Notes under the pieces: generated by a model | Told to the model about the DNA's origin: nothing | Database searches by the model: none | What the model saw: only the letters and a program-made list of their open reading frames with translations | Source of the DNA: Sulfitobacter delicatus | GTDB taxonomy: Bacteria > Pseudomonadota > Alphaproteobacteria > Rhodobacterales > Rhodobacteraceae | DNA length: 64,000 nucleotides | Reading direction: 5' to 3' | NCBI RefSeq assembly: GCF_900102535.1 | Contig: NZ_FNBP01000009.1 | Location: 62,001-126,000 of the forward strand | Position numbers and translations under genes: made by a program | Shown here: positions 15,911 to 24,490 of the stretch, piece after piece | Position numbering within the stretch: the stretch's first letter is position 1 | How the letters are laid out: every line of letters begins with the position of its first letter

Positions 15911-16918
15911 ATGCTGGGGTTTGAACTGTCATTCATCTGGGCGGGCATCATCGCAGGTGCCGTGCTTATCTATGTCATCCTCGACGGGTTTGATTTGGGC
16001 GTCGGGCTCTTGTTTCCGCTGACCAAAGACGAGGGCGAGCGCAATGTGATGATGAACTCGGTCGCGCCCATTTGGGACGGCAACGAGACATGGCTGGTGC
16101 TGGGCGGCGGCGGGCTGTTTGCCGTCTTCCCGCTGGCCTATGCCATCGTCATGCCCGCGCTTTACATGCCGATTATTTTAATGCTGCTGGGGCTAATCTT
16201 TCGCGGGGTCGCCTTTGAATACCGCTGGCGGACGAAGCGTTGGAAGCCGCTGTGGGACATGGCGTTTTTCGGCGGTTCGCTTGTGGCTTCCTTTTGTCAG
16301 GGCATCGCGCTCGGCGCGCTGGTGCAGGGGATTGAGATCGAAGGCCGCGCCTATGCGGGCGGCTGGTGGGACTGGCTGACGCCCTTCTCGATCCTGACCG
16401 GGGTGGCGGTGACGGCAGGCTATGCGCTCTTGGGGGCCACATGGCTCAACATGAAACTGGAAGGCCGCATTCAGCGCCACATGCGCAGTCTGGCATGGCC
16501 CTTGGCGCTGGCGACGCTGGTGTTCATGGCGCTGGTCAGCCTCTGGACACCCTTCAAAGATGGCGTCTACTTCGAGCGCTGGTTCGCTTGGCCGACAGCA
16601 TTGTTCAGCGGCGTTGTCCCCCTGTTGGTCGCCTTGGCCGCATTCGGCATGTTGCGGGGCTTGCAGCGCAAGGCGGACATCCAACCCTTCCTCTGCGCAC
16701 AAGCGCTTTTCGTGTTGGGGTTCATCGGCATCGGGATCAGCTTTTACCCCCATATCGTCCCGCCCAGCCTGACCATCGCCGAGGCCGCGGCCCCCGATGA
16801 AAGCCTGATCTTCGCGCTGGTCGGCACGCTGGTGCTGCTGCCCTTGATCCTGAGCTACACGGCCTATGCCTATTGGGTCTTCCGGGGCAAGATTGACCCC
16901 GAAGAGGGCTACCACTGA
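15911..16918 (+). CDS. cydB: cytochrome bd ubiquinol oxidase subunit II
   Basis: A 335-residue polytopic subunit starting at ATG 15911, one base after the cydA stop. The family block FIWAGIIAGAVLIYVILDGF at the N-terminus, with DLGVGLLFP just after, and WDGNETWLVLGGGGLFAVFP are clear. About nine membrane segments; it has no haem ligands and supports assembly with CydA. The stop overlaps the next start (TGATG), which codes a 36-residue accessory peptide. Confidence 0.94.
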   Translation: MLGFELSFIWAGIIAGAVLIYVILDGFDLGVGLLFPLTKDEGERNVMMNSVAPIWDGNETWLVLGGGGLFAVFPLAYAIVMPALYMPIILMLLGLIFRGVAFEYRWRTKRWKPLWDMAFFGGSLVASFCQGIALGALVQGIEIEGRAYAGGWWDWLTPFSILTGVAVTAGYALLGATWLNMKLEGRIQRHMRSLAWPLALATLVFMALVSLWTPFKDGVYFERWFAWPTALFSGVVPLLVALAAFGMLRGLQRKADIQPFLCAQALFVLGFIGIGISFYPHIVPPSLTIAEAAAPDESLIFALVGTLVLLPLILSYTAYAYWVFRGKIDPEEGYH

Positions 16919-17028
16919 TGCGCAAATGGCTAAAGCGTAGCGGTTGGTTCGTGGCGCTCTGGCTGGCCAGCGTGGTCCTGTTGACGGTGGTGGCCTATGC
17001 GATCCGGCTGGTCATCATGCCGGGGTGA
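16918..17028 (+). CDS. DUF2474-type small subunit of the bd oxidase operon
   Basis: A 36-residue single-span membrane peptide, MRKWLKRSGWFVALWL at the start, then one hydrophobic helix to about residue 33. The ATG overlaps the cydB stop by one base. DUF2474 peptides are known at this position in proteobacterial CIO-type cydAB operons and resemble CydX in size and place, which stabilises the E. coli oxidase. Equivalence to CydX is inference. Its shortness makes it easy to miss in automatic annotation. Confidence 0.8.
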   Translation: MRKWLKRSGWFVALWLASVVLLTVVAYAIRLVIMPG

Positions 17029-17111
17029 CGTAGCGACCTGAGCGCCGGGCCTTGCCAAGCCCGCGTGCTTCTGGCCTTTTCGGGCACAAAGCAGCACGAA
17101 AGGACAGCCCG

Positions 17112-18077
17112 ATGCGCGCCATGCAAGTCACCGCCTATGACGAACCGCTCACCCTGCAAGAGCTTGAAATGCCGATCCCGAAGCAGGGTGAGGTCTTGGT
17201 TCAGGTCGACACCTGCGGGCTGAACTTTGGCGATCTGCTGATTATCAAAGGCACCTATCAGGAAAAGCCGCCGCTGCCTTTCACTCTTGGCATGGAGCTT
17301 GCGGGGACGATCAGCGCGGTTGGGGACGGGGTGACCCACCTCAAGGTCGGTCAGCGCGTTGCGGCCTTTACCGGCTTCGACGGGCTGGCCGAATATGCTG
17401 CCGTGCCTGCTTCGGTCTGCGTGCCGCTGCCGGACGCGATGAACTCGGTCGACGGGGCGGCCTTCTTGATTGCCTATGGCACCAGCCATGTGGCGCTGGA
17501 CTACAAGGCGCGGCTGCAACCGGGCGAGCGCCTGTTGGTGCTGGGCGCCTCGGGCGGCATTGGCCTGACGGCGGTGGAACTGGGCAAGCTGATGGGGGCC
17601 GAAGTGATCGCCGTGGCGCGTGGGGCCGACAAGCTGGCGGTCTGCAGAGAGGCCGGGGCGGATCATCTGATCAACTCCGAGACCGACGACATTCGTGCCA
17701 TGGTCAAAGAGTTGGGCGGCGCGGATGTGGTCTATGACCCCGTGGGCGGCGACCAGTTCAAAGCCGCCATGCGCGCCTGCAACCCCGAGGCACGGCTCAT
17801 CCCCTTGGGTTTTGCCAGCGGGGAGGTGCCGCAGATCCCGGCGAACATCCTGCTGGTCAAGAACCTCAGCGTTCTGGGCTTCTACTGGGGTGGCTATGCC
17901 AAGATCAAACCTTCGGTGCTGACCGACAGTTTCGCCAAGCTGATCGACTGGTATGTGGACGGCAAGCTAAAGCCCCATGTCAGCAACATCCTCCCACTGG
18001 AACAGGCGAATGAGGCGCTGGCCTTGCTGCGGGACCGCAAGGCGACCGGCAAAGTGGTGGTTGAGGTCGCAGGCTAA
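17112..18077 (+). CDS. zinc-free NADPH:quinone oxidoreductase (MDR superfamily)
   Basis: A 321-residue medium-chain reductase. The start MRAMQVTAYDEP at 17112 has AGGA seven bases upstream. The catalytic domain contains CGLNFGDLLIIKGTYQEKPP and PFTLGMELAGTI, typical of the QOR group, without the zinc-binding Cys/His set of alcohol dehydrogenases. The Rossmann motif is VLGASGGIGLTAVELGKLMG. Predicted reaction: NAD(P)H-dependent reduction of quinones or enones. Its last four bases overlap the stop of the convergent EamA gene. Confidence 0.88.
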   Translation: MRAMQVTAYDEPLTLQELEMPIPKQGEVLVQVDTCGLNFGDLLIIKGTYQEKPPLPFTLGMELAGTISAVGDGVTHLKVGQRVAAFTGFDGLAEYAAVPASVCVPLPDAMNSVDGAAFLIAYGTSHVALDYKARLQPGERLLVLGASGGIGLTAVELGKLMGAEVIAVARGADKLAVCREAGADHLINSETDDIRAMVKELGGADVVYDPVGGDQFKAAMRACNPEARLIPLGFASGEVPQIPANILLVKNLSVLGFYWGGYAKIKPSVLTDSFAKLIDWYVDGKLKPHVSNILPLEQANEALALLRDRKATGKVVVEVAG

Positions 18078-19054
18078 GTTCGGCGCCCGCCCGGCAAACG
18101 CGTCACGCGCAGCGCCTTTTGGCGCTCGCGCAGATAGACAAAGAGGCCAGAGCCGAGGATCAGCGCGATCCCGACCCAGACTTCCCAAACGGGCAAATCG
18201 CCAAAGATTACGAACCCCCAAAACACGGCCAGCGGCAGACCGATATATTCAAACGGTGCCACGGTGGCCGCGTCCCCCAGACGGTAGGCTTGGCTGAGGC
18301 AGTAGCCGATCAGCGCGATGTTCAGACCGATGCCAAGGAAGGTGAGGTAGTCCTCTCGCGCGGGCCAGACCCATGCGCGCAGTAGGAATTGCAGCGAGGC
18401 GTTGCTGCCCTCATCCACAAACCGCCCGTCGCCCGCGATCAGGAAAAACCCCAGCGAAACGGCGACAAAAGCGGCCTGAATATAGACCATCAAGGCGGAG
18501 GCTTTGGAGTTCACGCCGAGCTTGCGCGTCATCAATTGGTTTAGTGCATAGGTCAGCGCCGCCAAGACTGGCAGCAGCAGAACCCACCGCGAGACGTCCA
18601 GCGTCGCGGTGCTGGCCCAAGGCCGCATCATAATCACGACGCCGATGAAACCCACGATCACCGCCCCCAGACGCAGCGGACCGACCTTTTCGCCCAGAAG
18701 GGGGATCGACAGCAGTGTAATGAACAGCGGCGCAGCGAAGAACAGCGCGGTGGCCTCGGCCAATGGCAGGACCGAAAGCGCCAGAAAGAACGACATGTTC
18801 GAGATAACGATCAGCAGCCCGCGCAGCATATGGAGCCCCGGCTGCCGCGTCTTAAGCAGGTGAAACCCGCCTTCGAGCTTGACCAATGCAAGCCCCAGCA
18901 CGATCCCGATGGCCGAGCGGGTGAAGACGATCTGGTGCAGCGGATAGCCGCCTGAGAGGCGTTTGATCAGCATGTCATTGATCGAAATCGCGGCGACGCC
19001 AAGAAGGATCAGCCCGATCGCCAGACCGGCGCGGTTATGGGGTGTGGTTGTCAT
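18074..19054 (-). CDS. EamA/DMT-family membrane transporter
   Basis: A 326-residue protein with about ten hydrophobic segments arranged as two EamA repeats (first: GLILLGVAAISINDMLIKRL; second starts near residue 160). LPLAEATALFFAAPLFITLL at the end of the first repeat is a common block of the family. Such proteins export metabolites or amino acids; the substrate cannot be read from sequence. The C-terminus is basic (RLPGGRRT). It is convergent with the quinone oxidoreductase gene. Confidence 0.88.
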   Translation of the reverse strand: MTTTPHNRAGLAIGLILLGVAAISINDMLIKRLSGGYPLHQIVFTRSAIGIVLGLALVKLEGGFHLLKTRQPGLHMLRGLLIVISNMSFFLALSVLPLAEATALFFAAPLFITLLSIPLLGEKVGPLRLGAVIVGFIGVVIMMRPWASTATLDVSRWVLLLPVLAALTYALNQLMTRKLGVNSKASALMVYIQAAFVAVSLGFFLIAGDGRFVDEGSNASLQFLLRAWVWPAREDYLTFLGIGLNIALIGYCLSQAYRLGDAATVAPFEYIGLPLAVFWGFVIFGDLPVWEVWVGIALILGSGLFVYLRERQKALRVTRLPGGRRT

Positions 19055-19156
19055 GCGAAAGACCTACCAGCCCAGCGGAAGAGGTCCAGCGCTTTGACGT
19101 TGGTTTGCGCAGAATTACCCGCTAGGCTGGTGGGATACGTCAGAGGGAGAGCCACC

Positions 19157-19678
19157 ATGAAGATGTCCGACACCCGCCAGATCGCCGCCACACCAGCCGA
19201 GGTCTATGCCGCGCTTTTGGACCCCGAGATGCTGCAAACCTGCGTGCCCGGCGCGCAGGATGTGACCGGCTCGGTCGAAGACGGCTATGACGCGACGGTG
19301 GTGCAGAAGGTCGGCCCGGTGAAGGCGACGTTCAAGGGCCATGTGAAACTGTCTGATCTCGTCCCGAACGAAGCGTTGACCATCACGGGCGAGGGCAAGG
19401 GCGGCGCGGCTGGCTTTGCCAAAGGCGGGGCAGAGGTGCGCTTGGCTGAAAAGGACGGCGGCACCGAGTTGAGCTATGACGTGGAGGCCAAGGTCGGCGG
19501 CAAACTGGCGCAGCTTGGCAGTCGCATCATCGACGGTTTTGCCAAGAAGATGGCCGATCAGTTCTTTGACAACCTGCAAGCCTCGCTCGAACCTGCGCCG
19601 GAGGAGGGCGCGGAAACCGAAACCGCTGGCGAGGATGCCCCCGCCAAAAAGGGCTGGTTCGGTCGCGCTAAGACCTGA
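19157..19678 (+). CDS. CoxG-like SRPBCC-family protein
   Basis: A 173-residue protein starting MKMSDTRQIAATPAEVYAAL at 19157. This opening and the run CVPGAQDV, GPVKATFKG, GEGKGGAAGFAKGGAEV are hallmark CoxG (carbon monoxide dehydrogenase subunit G) blocks of the START/SRPBCC ligand-binding fold. CoxG anchors CO dehydrogenase to the membrane in some bacteria, but no coxMSL genes occur here, so the partner is unknown. A low-complexity acidic linker (about 147-165) precedes a KKGWFGRAKT tail. Confidence 0.85.
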   Translation: MKMSDTRQIAATPAEVYAALLDPEMLQTCVPGAQDVTGSVEDGYDATVVQKVGPVKATFKGHVKLSDLVPNEALTITGEGKGGAAGFAKGGAEVRLAEKDGGTELSYDVEAKVGGKLAQLGSRIIDGFAKKMADQFFDNLQASLEPAPEEGAETETAGEDAPAKKGWFGRAKT

Positions 19679-19741
19679 AGGCATCTGTTCAGTCGTGATA
19701 AATCCCGTTAGGTTGCCCGTCTGACCAAAGCGGAGACGACC

Positions 19742-20671
19742 ATGCCGACAATTCTGGACATTCAAGACCTGCGCAAATCCTACGCGGGCGGTTTCGAGGC
19801 GCTTAAAGGGGTCGATCTGCAAATTGAAAAGGGCGAAATCCTCGCCCTGCTTGGGCCTAATGGGGCGGGCAAGACAACGCTGATTTCTACCGTTTGCGGC
19901 ATCACCACGGCCACCAGCGGCAAGGTCACGGTGGGTGGCCACGACATTCATGACGATTTCCGCGCCGCGCGTTCGATGATCGGGCTGGTCCCGCAGGAAA
20001 TCAACCTCGAGCCTTTTGAAAAAGTCATCAACACCGTGCGCTTTTCACGGGGGCTGTTTGGCCGTCCGGCGGATGAGGCGAAGCTGGAAAAGATCCTGCG
20101 GCAACTGTCGCTCTGGGACAAGAAAGACAGCCAGATCCGGGAGCTTTCGGGCGGCATGAAGCGCCGTGTTCTGATCGCCAAGGCGCTGTCGCATGACCCG
20201 CAGGTGTTGTTTCTGGACGAGCCGACAGCGGGCGTCGACGTGGAACTGCGCAAGGACATGTGGGAGATCGTCGCCGGGCTGAAAGCCTCGGGCGTGACGA
20301 TCATCCTGACGACCCACTATATCGAAGAGGCCGAGGCCATCGCCGACCGGATCGGCGTGATCGCCCGAGGTGAACTGCTGCTGGTTGAGGAAAAGGACAA
20401 GCTGATGGCCCGTTTGGGTAAGAAGCAACTCGAAGTGCAATTGACCGAGCCGATCACCGAAATCCCGCTCGCCCTGCAATCGCCCGATGTCGAACTTTCC
20501 GCCGACGGGCAGGCGCTGATCTATACCTATGACACGAACGCCGAGCGGACCGGCATCACCAAACTGCTGGCCAAAGTCGCCGAAAGCGGGCTGGTGCTGC
20601 GCGATGTGGCGACACGGCAAAGCAGCCTCGAAGATATCTTCGTCGGTATGCTCAAGGAGGACGCGGCATGA
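19742..20671 (+). CDS. ABC-2 type exporter ATP-binding protein
   Basis: A 309-residue ATPase. Walker A GPNGAGKT, signature LSGGMKR, Walker [17 protein letters not shown] and H-loop ILTTHYIEE are all intact. The C-terminal region of about 80 residues ([33 protein letters not shown]) is typical of YadG-like exporters. It is coupled to the permease gene by an ATGA overlap. The exported substrate is unknown. Confidence 0.92.
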   Translation: MPTILDIQDLRKSYAGGFEALKGVDLQIEKGEILALLGPNGAGKTTLISTVCGITTATSGKVTVGGHDIHDDFRAARSMIGLVPQEINLEPFEKVINTVRFSRGLFGRPADEAKLEKILRQLSLWDKKDSQIRELSGGMKRRVLIAKALSHDPQVLFLDEPTAGVDVELRKDMWEIVAGLKASGVTIILTTHYIEEAEAIADRIGVIARGELLLVEEKDKLMARLGKKQLEVQLTEPITEIPLALQSPDVELSADGQALIYTYDTNAERTGITKLLAKVAESGLVLRDVATRQSSLEDIFVGMLKEDAA

Positions 20672-21429
20672 ACTGGACCGCAATCAAGGCGATCTACACC
20701 TTCGAGATGACGCGGTTTTTCCGCACCATCACGCAAAGCATCATCTCACCCGTCCTGTCGACCTCGCTCTATTTCGTCGTCTTCGGCGCGGCGATTGGCA
20801 GCCGCATTGATGAGGTCGAGGGCGTGAGCTACGGCGCTTTCATCGTGCCGGGGCTGATCATGCTCAGCGTTATCACCCAGTCGATCTCCAACGCGTCCTT
20901 TGGCATCTATTTCCCCAAGTTCATCGGCACGGTCTATGAACTGCTCTCGGCCCCGATCAACTTTTTCGAGATTGTCATCGGCTATGTCGGGGCGGCGGCG
21001 ACCAAGGCGCTCTTTATCGGCACGATCATATTGATCACGGCGTTTTTCTTTGTCGACATTACGATCCAGCACCCCATCGCGATGGTCGCTTTCCTGATCC
21101 TGACCTGTATCAGCTTCGCGCTCATGGGGTTTATCATCGGCATCTGGGCCGGGAACTTTGAGCAGTTGCAGCTGGTGCCGCTGCTGATCGTCACGCCTTT
21201 GGTCTTCCTTGGCGGCTCGTTCTATTCAATCTCGATGCTGCCGCCGGTCTGGCAGGTGATTTCGCACTTCAACCCGGTGGTCTATCTGATCTCGGGCTTT
21301 CGCTGGGCGTTCTTCGGCTCTGCTGATGTGCCGATCCTGACGAGCCTTCTGGCCATCGCGCTGTTTACCGCCCTTTGCCTGGGCGTGATCTGGTGGATTT
21401 TCCGCACCGGCTGGCGTCTGCGGGCCTGA
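20668..21429 (+). CDS. ABC-2 type exporter permease
   Basis: A 253-residue inner-membrane protein with about six hydrophobic segments, YadH-like. The N-terminus carries an amphipathic helix ([20 protein letters not shown]) before the first span. [20 protein letters not shown] is the conserved ABC-2 membrane block. It partners the overlapping ATP-binding gene. Confidence 0.9.
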   Translation: MNWTAIKAIYTFEMTRFFRTITQSIISPVLSTSLYFVVFGAAIGSRIDEVEGVSYGAFIVPGLIMLSVITQSISNASFGIYFPKFIGTVYELLSAPINFFEIVIGYVGAAATKALFIGTIILITAFFFVDITIQHPIAMVAFLILTCISFALMGFIIGIWAGNFEQLQLVPLLIVTPLVFLGGSFYSISMLPPVWQVISHFNPVVYLISGFRWAFFGSADVPILTSLLAIALFTALCLGVIWWIFRTGWRLRA

Positions 21430-21489
21430 GCTGTCGGAAACTTGGGCGGGCTCCTTGTTTGCACCGCAGTGGCGTTCTACATGAGGTGA

Positions 21490-22287
21490 ATGAGAATTCG
21501 GCTGCCCTTCCTAAAATCCTCGCCTAGCGTTTCCGTCATCCGGCTTTCCGGTGTTATCGGGGCGCAAGGACGCGCGGTGTTGAATGATGCCACCATGGGG
21601 CCTGTCATCGAAAAGGCCTTTAGCAGAGGTAAGCCTGACGCTGTCGCCCTGGAGATCAGCTCTCCCGGCGGCAGTCCGGTGCAGTCTTCGCTAATCGGCG
21701 CGCGTATTCGACGGCTGGCGGAGGAAAAGAACATCCCCGTCATCGCCTTCGTTGAAGATGTCGCGGCGTCGGGCGGCTATTGGCTGGCGGCTGCGGCGGA
21801 TGAGATTTACGCGGACCCAAGCTCGATCGTCGGCTCCATTGGTGTAATCTCTGTCTCCTTCGGTGTGCATGAGTTCATCCGTGAGCATGGGATCGAGCGG
21901 CGCGTCTATACGGCAGGGCAGAGCAAATCGATGCTGGACCCCTTCCGCCCGGAGAACCCCGAGGACGTCGCCCGTCTGAAGACGCTGTTAGAAGACATCC
22001 ACGGCAACTTCATCAATCATGTAAAGACCCGCCGCGCTGGTAAACTGCCAGAAGGCAAAGACCTGTTCACCGGAGAAATCTGGCTCGCCAAACGCGCCAC
22101 AGAGCTCGGCCTGATCGACGGTATCGGCCATTTGAAGCCGATGCTGAAAGACCGTTTTGGCGACAAGGTGAAATTCCGTCGCTACGGCGTAAAGCGCGGG
22201 CTGCTGTCGCGCTTTGGTGTGCAGATGATGCAGGACGCGGTGCAGGGCATAGAGGAACGCGCAGCCTACGCGCGGTTTGGTCTCTAG
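21490..22287 (+). CDS. S49-family signal peptide peptidase (short SppA/SohB-like)
   Basis: A 265-residue serine protease of the ClpP/crotonase fold. ISSPGGSPVQSS and DVAASGGYWLAAAADEIYA carry the oxyanion loop and catalytic Ser; the Lys of the Ser-Lys dyad is probably in AGQSKSMLDPF. SSIVGSIGVISVSF is a further family block. There is no clear N-terminal membrane anchor, so it may be cytoplasmic or membrane-associated through a partner. A 54-residue membrane zinc-ribbon peptide follows three bases after its stop. The family degrades signal peptides after cleavage. Confidence 0.88.
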   Translation: MRIRLPFLKSSPSVSVIRLSGVIGAQGRAVLNDATMGPVIEKAFSRGKPDAVALEISSPGGSPVQSSLIGARIRRLAEEKNIPVIAFVEDVAASGGYWLAAAADEIYADPSSIVGSIGVISVSFGVHEFIREHGIERRVYTAGQSKSMLDPFRPENPEDVARLKTLLEDIHGNFINHVKTRRAGKLPEGKDLFTGEIWLAKRATELGLIDGIGHLKPMLKDRFGDKVKFRRYGVKRGLLSRFGVQMMQDAVQGIEERAAYARFGL

Positions 22288-22290
22288 CCC

Positions 22291-22455
22291 ATGGTTTTCA
22301 AGATTGTACTGCTCTTTCTGGTGGCCATGGGCCTTTTGGCTTGGTTTGGAAAAATGCATTGGCTGGGAGGCAAGCGCCTGTCCCGGACCAAATGCCGCAA
22401 CTGCGGGCGCTACCGCATAGGCAAGGGCGACTGCGCCTGTAAGGGAGGGCGTTAA
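22291..22455 (+). CDS. small membrane-anchored zinc-ribbon-like peptide
   Basis: A 54-residue open frame between the S49 peptidase and the antiporter, spaced by three bases from the first and overlapping the second (TAATG). The N-terminus (MVFKIVLLFLVAMGLLAWFG) is one membrane span and the C-terminus has CRNCGRYRIGKGDCACKGG, with CxxC and CxC pairs suited to zinc. The tight packing argues for a real gene. Function is not known. It could assist the peptidase, but this is inference. Confidence 0.7.
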   Translation: MVFKIVLLFLVAMGLLAWFGKMHWLGGKRLSRTKCRNCGRYRIGKGDCACKGGR

Positions 22456-23414
22456 TGCTGATGCCGTGGCTTCTATCGGGGCTTGGCCTCGTGATCCTGC
22501 TGTTTGCGGGGGATGCGCTGGTAAAAGGGGCAGTGAACCTGTCGCTGCGTCTTGGTGTGCCTGCGTTGATCGTCAGCCTGACCATCGTGGCCTTCGGCAC
22601 GTCAGCGCCTGAACTGTTGATCTCCGTCAAAGCCGTAATCGATGGTGTGCCGGGACTGGCGCTCGGCAACGTCGTGGGGTCGAACACGGCCAACATCCTG
22701 ATGGTTTTGGGTATTCCTGCGCTGCTGGCGGTAATGCACACGTCGGAATGCAGCACCCGCAAGACCTATAACCAGATGATCGTGGCTTCGCTCCTGTTTA
22801 TCGGGTTGGCATTCCGCGGTGTCTTTGACTGGATCGCAGGGCTCGTGCTGCTCGGCGGGCTGGCTTACATGCTCTACGACGCTTTTGACGACGCCAAAGA
22901 CCACCGCCGCGCCTGTCGTGCCGAGGCAGAGGCGGATGAAGAAGAACCCGAAGGTGCCGACCCCAATATGGCCGGGTGGCAGATTGCGATGTTCCTGGTC
23001 CTCGGTTTGATCGGCCTGCCATTGGGCGCGAGCCTGCTTGTCGACAACGCCACAATCATCGCACAGACCTATGGGGTCAGCGACACGGTGATCGGGCTGA
23101 CATTGGTGGCGATTGGGACATCATTGCCCGAACTGGCCACGACCGTCATGGCAGCGCTGCGGCGTCAGGCGGATGTCGCGCTTGGCAACGTCATCGGCTC
23201 GAACATGTTTAACCTTTTGGCGATCATCGGTGTTGCCAGCCTTGTGGGGCCGATTTCGGTTGATCCATCATTCCTGCGCTTTGACCTCTGGGTCATGCTC
23301 GCGGCGTCACTGCTGCTTATCCCCTTCGTCTATCTGGGGCGCGACATCACCCGGATCTGGGGCATCGTGCTGAGCGCGCTCTATGTGCTCTATCTGGTTG
23401 TGATCCTGATCTGA
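22455..23414 (+). CDS. calcium/sodium antiporter (CaCA family, YrbG-like)
   Basis: A 319-residue membrane protein with two inverted Na_Ca_ex repeats. The alpha motifs are VAFGTSAPELLISVKA plus GNVVGSNTANILMVLG in the first half and VAIGTSLPELATTVMA plus GNVIGSNMFNLLAIIG in the second, with the ion-binding Glu in each SxPEL. A charged acidic loop (EAEADEEEPEGADP) separates the halves. It exchanges cations, probably Ca2+ for Na+ or H+. Confidence 0.92.
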   Translation: MLMPWLLSGLGLVILLFAGDALVKGAVNLSLRLGVPALIVSLTIVAFGTSAPELLISVKAVIDGVPGLALGNVVGSNTANILMVLGIPALLAVMHTSECSTRKTYNQMIVASLLFIGLAFRGVFDWIAGLVLLGGLAYMLYDAFDDAKDHRRACRAEAEADEEEPEGADPNMAGWQIAMFLVLGLIGLPLGASLLVDNATIIAQTYGVSDTVIGLTLVAIGTSLPELATTVMAALRRQADVALGNVIGSNMFNLLAIIGVASLVGPISVDPSFLRFDLWVMLAASLLLIPFVYLGRDITRIWGIVLSALYVLYLVVILI

Positions 23415-23425
23415 GGAGGGGCGTC

Positions 23426-24178
23426 ATGCGGCGGGCATTGGTGACCGGAGCCGGGCAACGTCTGGGCCGCGCCATGGCGCTCTATCTGGCCGGGCGCGGG
23501 TTTGACGTGGCGGTCCATTATGCGACCTCAAAAGTGGGCGCAGAGGCTACAGTGGCGGAGATCGAAGCCATGGGCCAGCGGGCCGTTGCTTTGCAAGCTG
23601 ACCTGCTGTCCGAGGAAGATGCCCAAGCCCTTCTGCCGCGGGCGGCTGAGGCTTTGGGCGGGCCGATCACCTGCCTCGTAAACAATGCATCGATCTTCGA
23701 ACAGGACGACATCTTGAGCACGGACCGTGAAAGCTGGGATCGCCACATGGGCAGCAACCTGCGCGCGCCCTTCGTGCTGACGCAGGCGATGGCGCGGCAG
23801 GGATTGGTGACGGAGCCGGACGCGCAGGGCGAGCCGAGAGCGGCGGGGCTGATCGTCAACATGATCGACCAACGGGTCCGCAACCTGACGCCGGAGTTCA
23901 TGAGCTACACGCTCGCCAAGATGGGTCTCTGGGCCATGACGCGCACGACGGCGCAGGCGCTGGCCCCCGCGATCCGGGTGAACGGCATTGGTCCGGGTCC
24001 GACATTGCAAGGAGCGCATCAAACGCAAGAGGCATTCGCAGCACAGCGGCGCGAGACAGTGCTGAGACGCGGCGCGAATCCCTCCGATATCACCGCTGCT
24101 TTGGGCTATTTTATCGATTCGCCAGCGGTCACCGGGCAGCTGATCTGCACTGACTCCGGCGAGCATTTGCAATGGTAA
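23426..24178 (+). CDS. short-chain dehydrogenase/reductase, FolM/pteridine reductase-like
   Basis: A 250-residue SDR. The cofactor motif is TGAGQRLG (Arg in the TGxxxR position favours NADPH). NNAS follows, the catalytic YxxxK is in MSYTLAKMGL, and NGIGPGPTL follows. The TGAGxRLG motif and the overall pattern are like FolM/pteridine reductases, which reduce dihydrobiopterin or dihydrofolate. Specific substrate is unproven. It sits 11 bases after the antiporter stop and ends at an A/T-rich gap. Confidence 0.85.
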   Translation: MRRALVTGAGQRLGRAMALYLAGRGFDVAVHYATSKVGAEATVAEIEAMGQRAVALQADLLSEEDAQALLPRAAEALGGPITCLVNNASIFEQDDILSTDRESWDRHMGSNLRAPFVLTQAMARQGLVTEPDAQGEPRAAGLIVNMIDQRVRNLTPEFMSYTLAKMGLWAMTRTTAQALAPAIRVNGIGPGPTLQGAHQTQEAFAAQRRETVLRRGANPSDITAALGYFIDSPAVTGQLICTDSGEHLQW

Positions 24179-24490
24179 ATCACGGGTCTGAGTTAATGAA
24201 TCATGGGGTGATGCGGAAAGTTTTGCACCCCGTTAGCGAGTATGAACGAAATGTTACCAAAACCCCTTTGTTTTCAGGGGCTTGTTTCACGAAAAAGAAA
24301 AAGCGATGTAAAATCAGATGCTTATGGCTGTGCCTAAAAAATAGGCAAATCAACGAACCATGTTAAAAACAACGCAGATTCATACATGCCCAGAAGTTAC
24401 CGACAGAGTTATCCACATCTTCCGTGGAAATGTTAAGTCTTGCCCCTGTGAACGTCCTATTGCAGCGCCAGCAAAGAATCGGGCCTTTTT
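24179..24490. other. A/T-rich intergenic region with a DnaA box
   Basis: This 312-base gap between the SDR gene and uvrC is clearly more A/T-rich than its surroundings (for example 24286-24308 and 24335-24375). It holds a perfect DnaA box, TTATCCACA at 24409-24417, overlapping a small inverted repeat TCCAC/GTGGA (24413-24429), another inverted repeat GCCTA-N5-TAGGC near 24332-24346, and a weak CCCCT/AGGGG stem near 24265-24282 that could end the SDR transcript. I found no gene in it. It presumably carries the uvrC promoter. Only one good DnaA box is seen, so it is not called an origin. Confidence 0.5.

Noticed and set aside
14752-15951. Long minus-strand frame (399 codons) opposite cydA
   Set aside because: Extreme His/Gln/Arg content, no domain, and full overlap with an unmistakable CydA.
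24172-24366. Small plus-strand frame (64 codons) in the A/T-rich gap before uvrC
   Set aside because: Lys/Arg/Cys-rich, starts inside the SDR stop region without a clear ribosome site and no recognisable pattern.
24179-24490. Chromosomal replication origin
   Set aside because: Only one convincing DnaA box; no dnaA, hemE, parAB, gidAB or rpmH neighbours; skew cannot be computed here. Kept as a regulatory candidate only.
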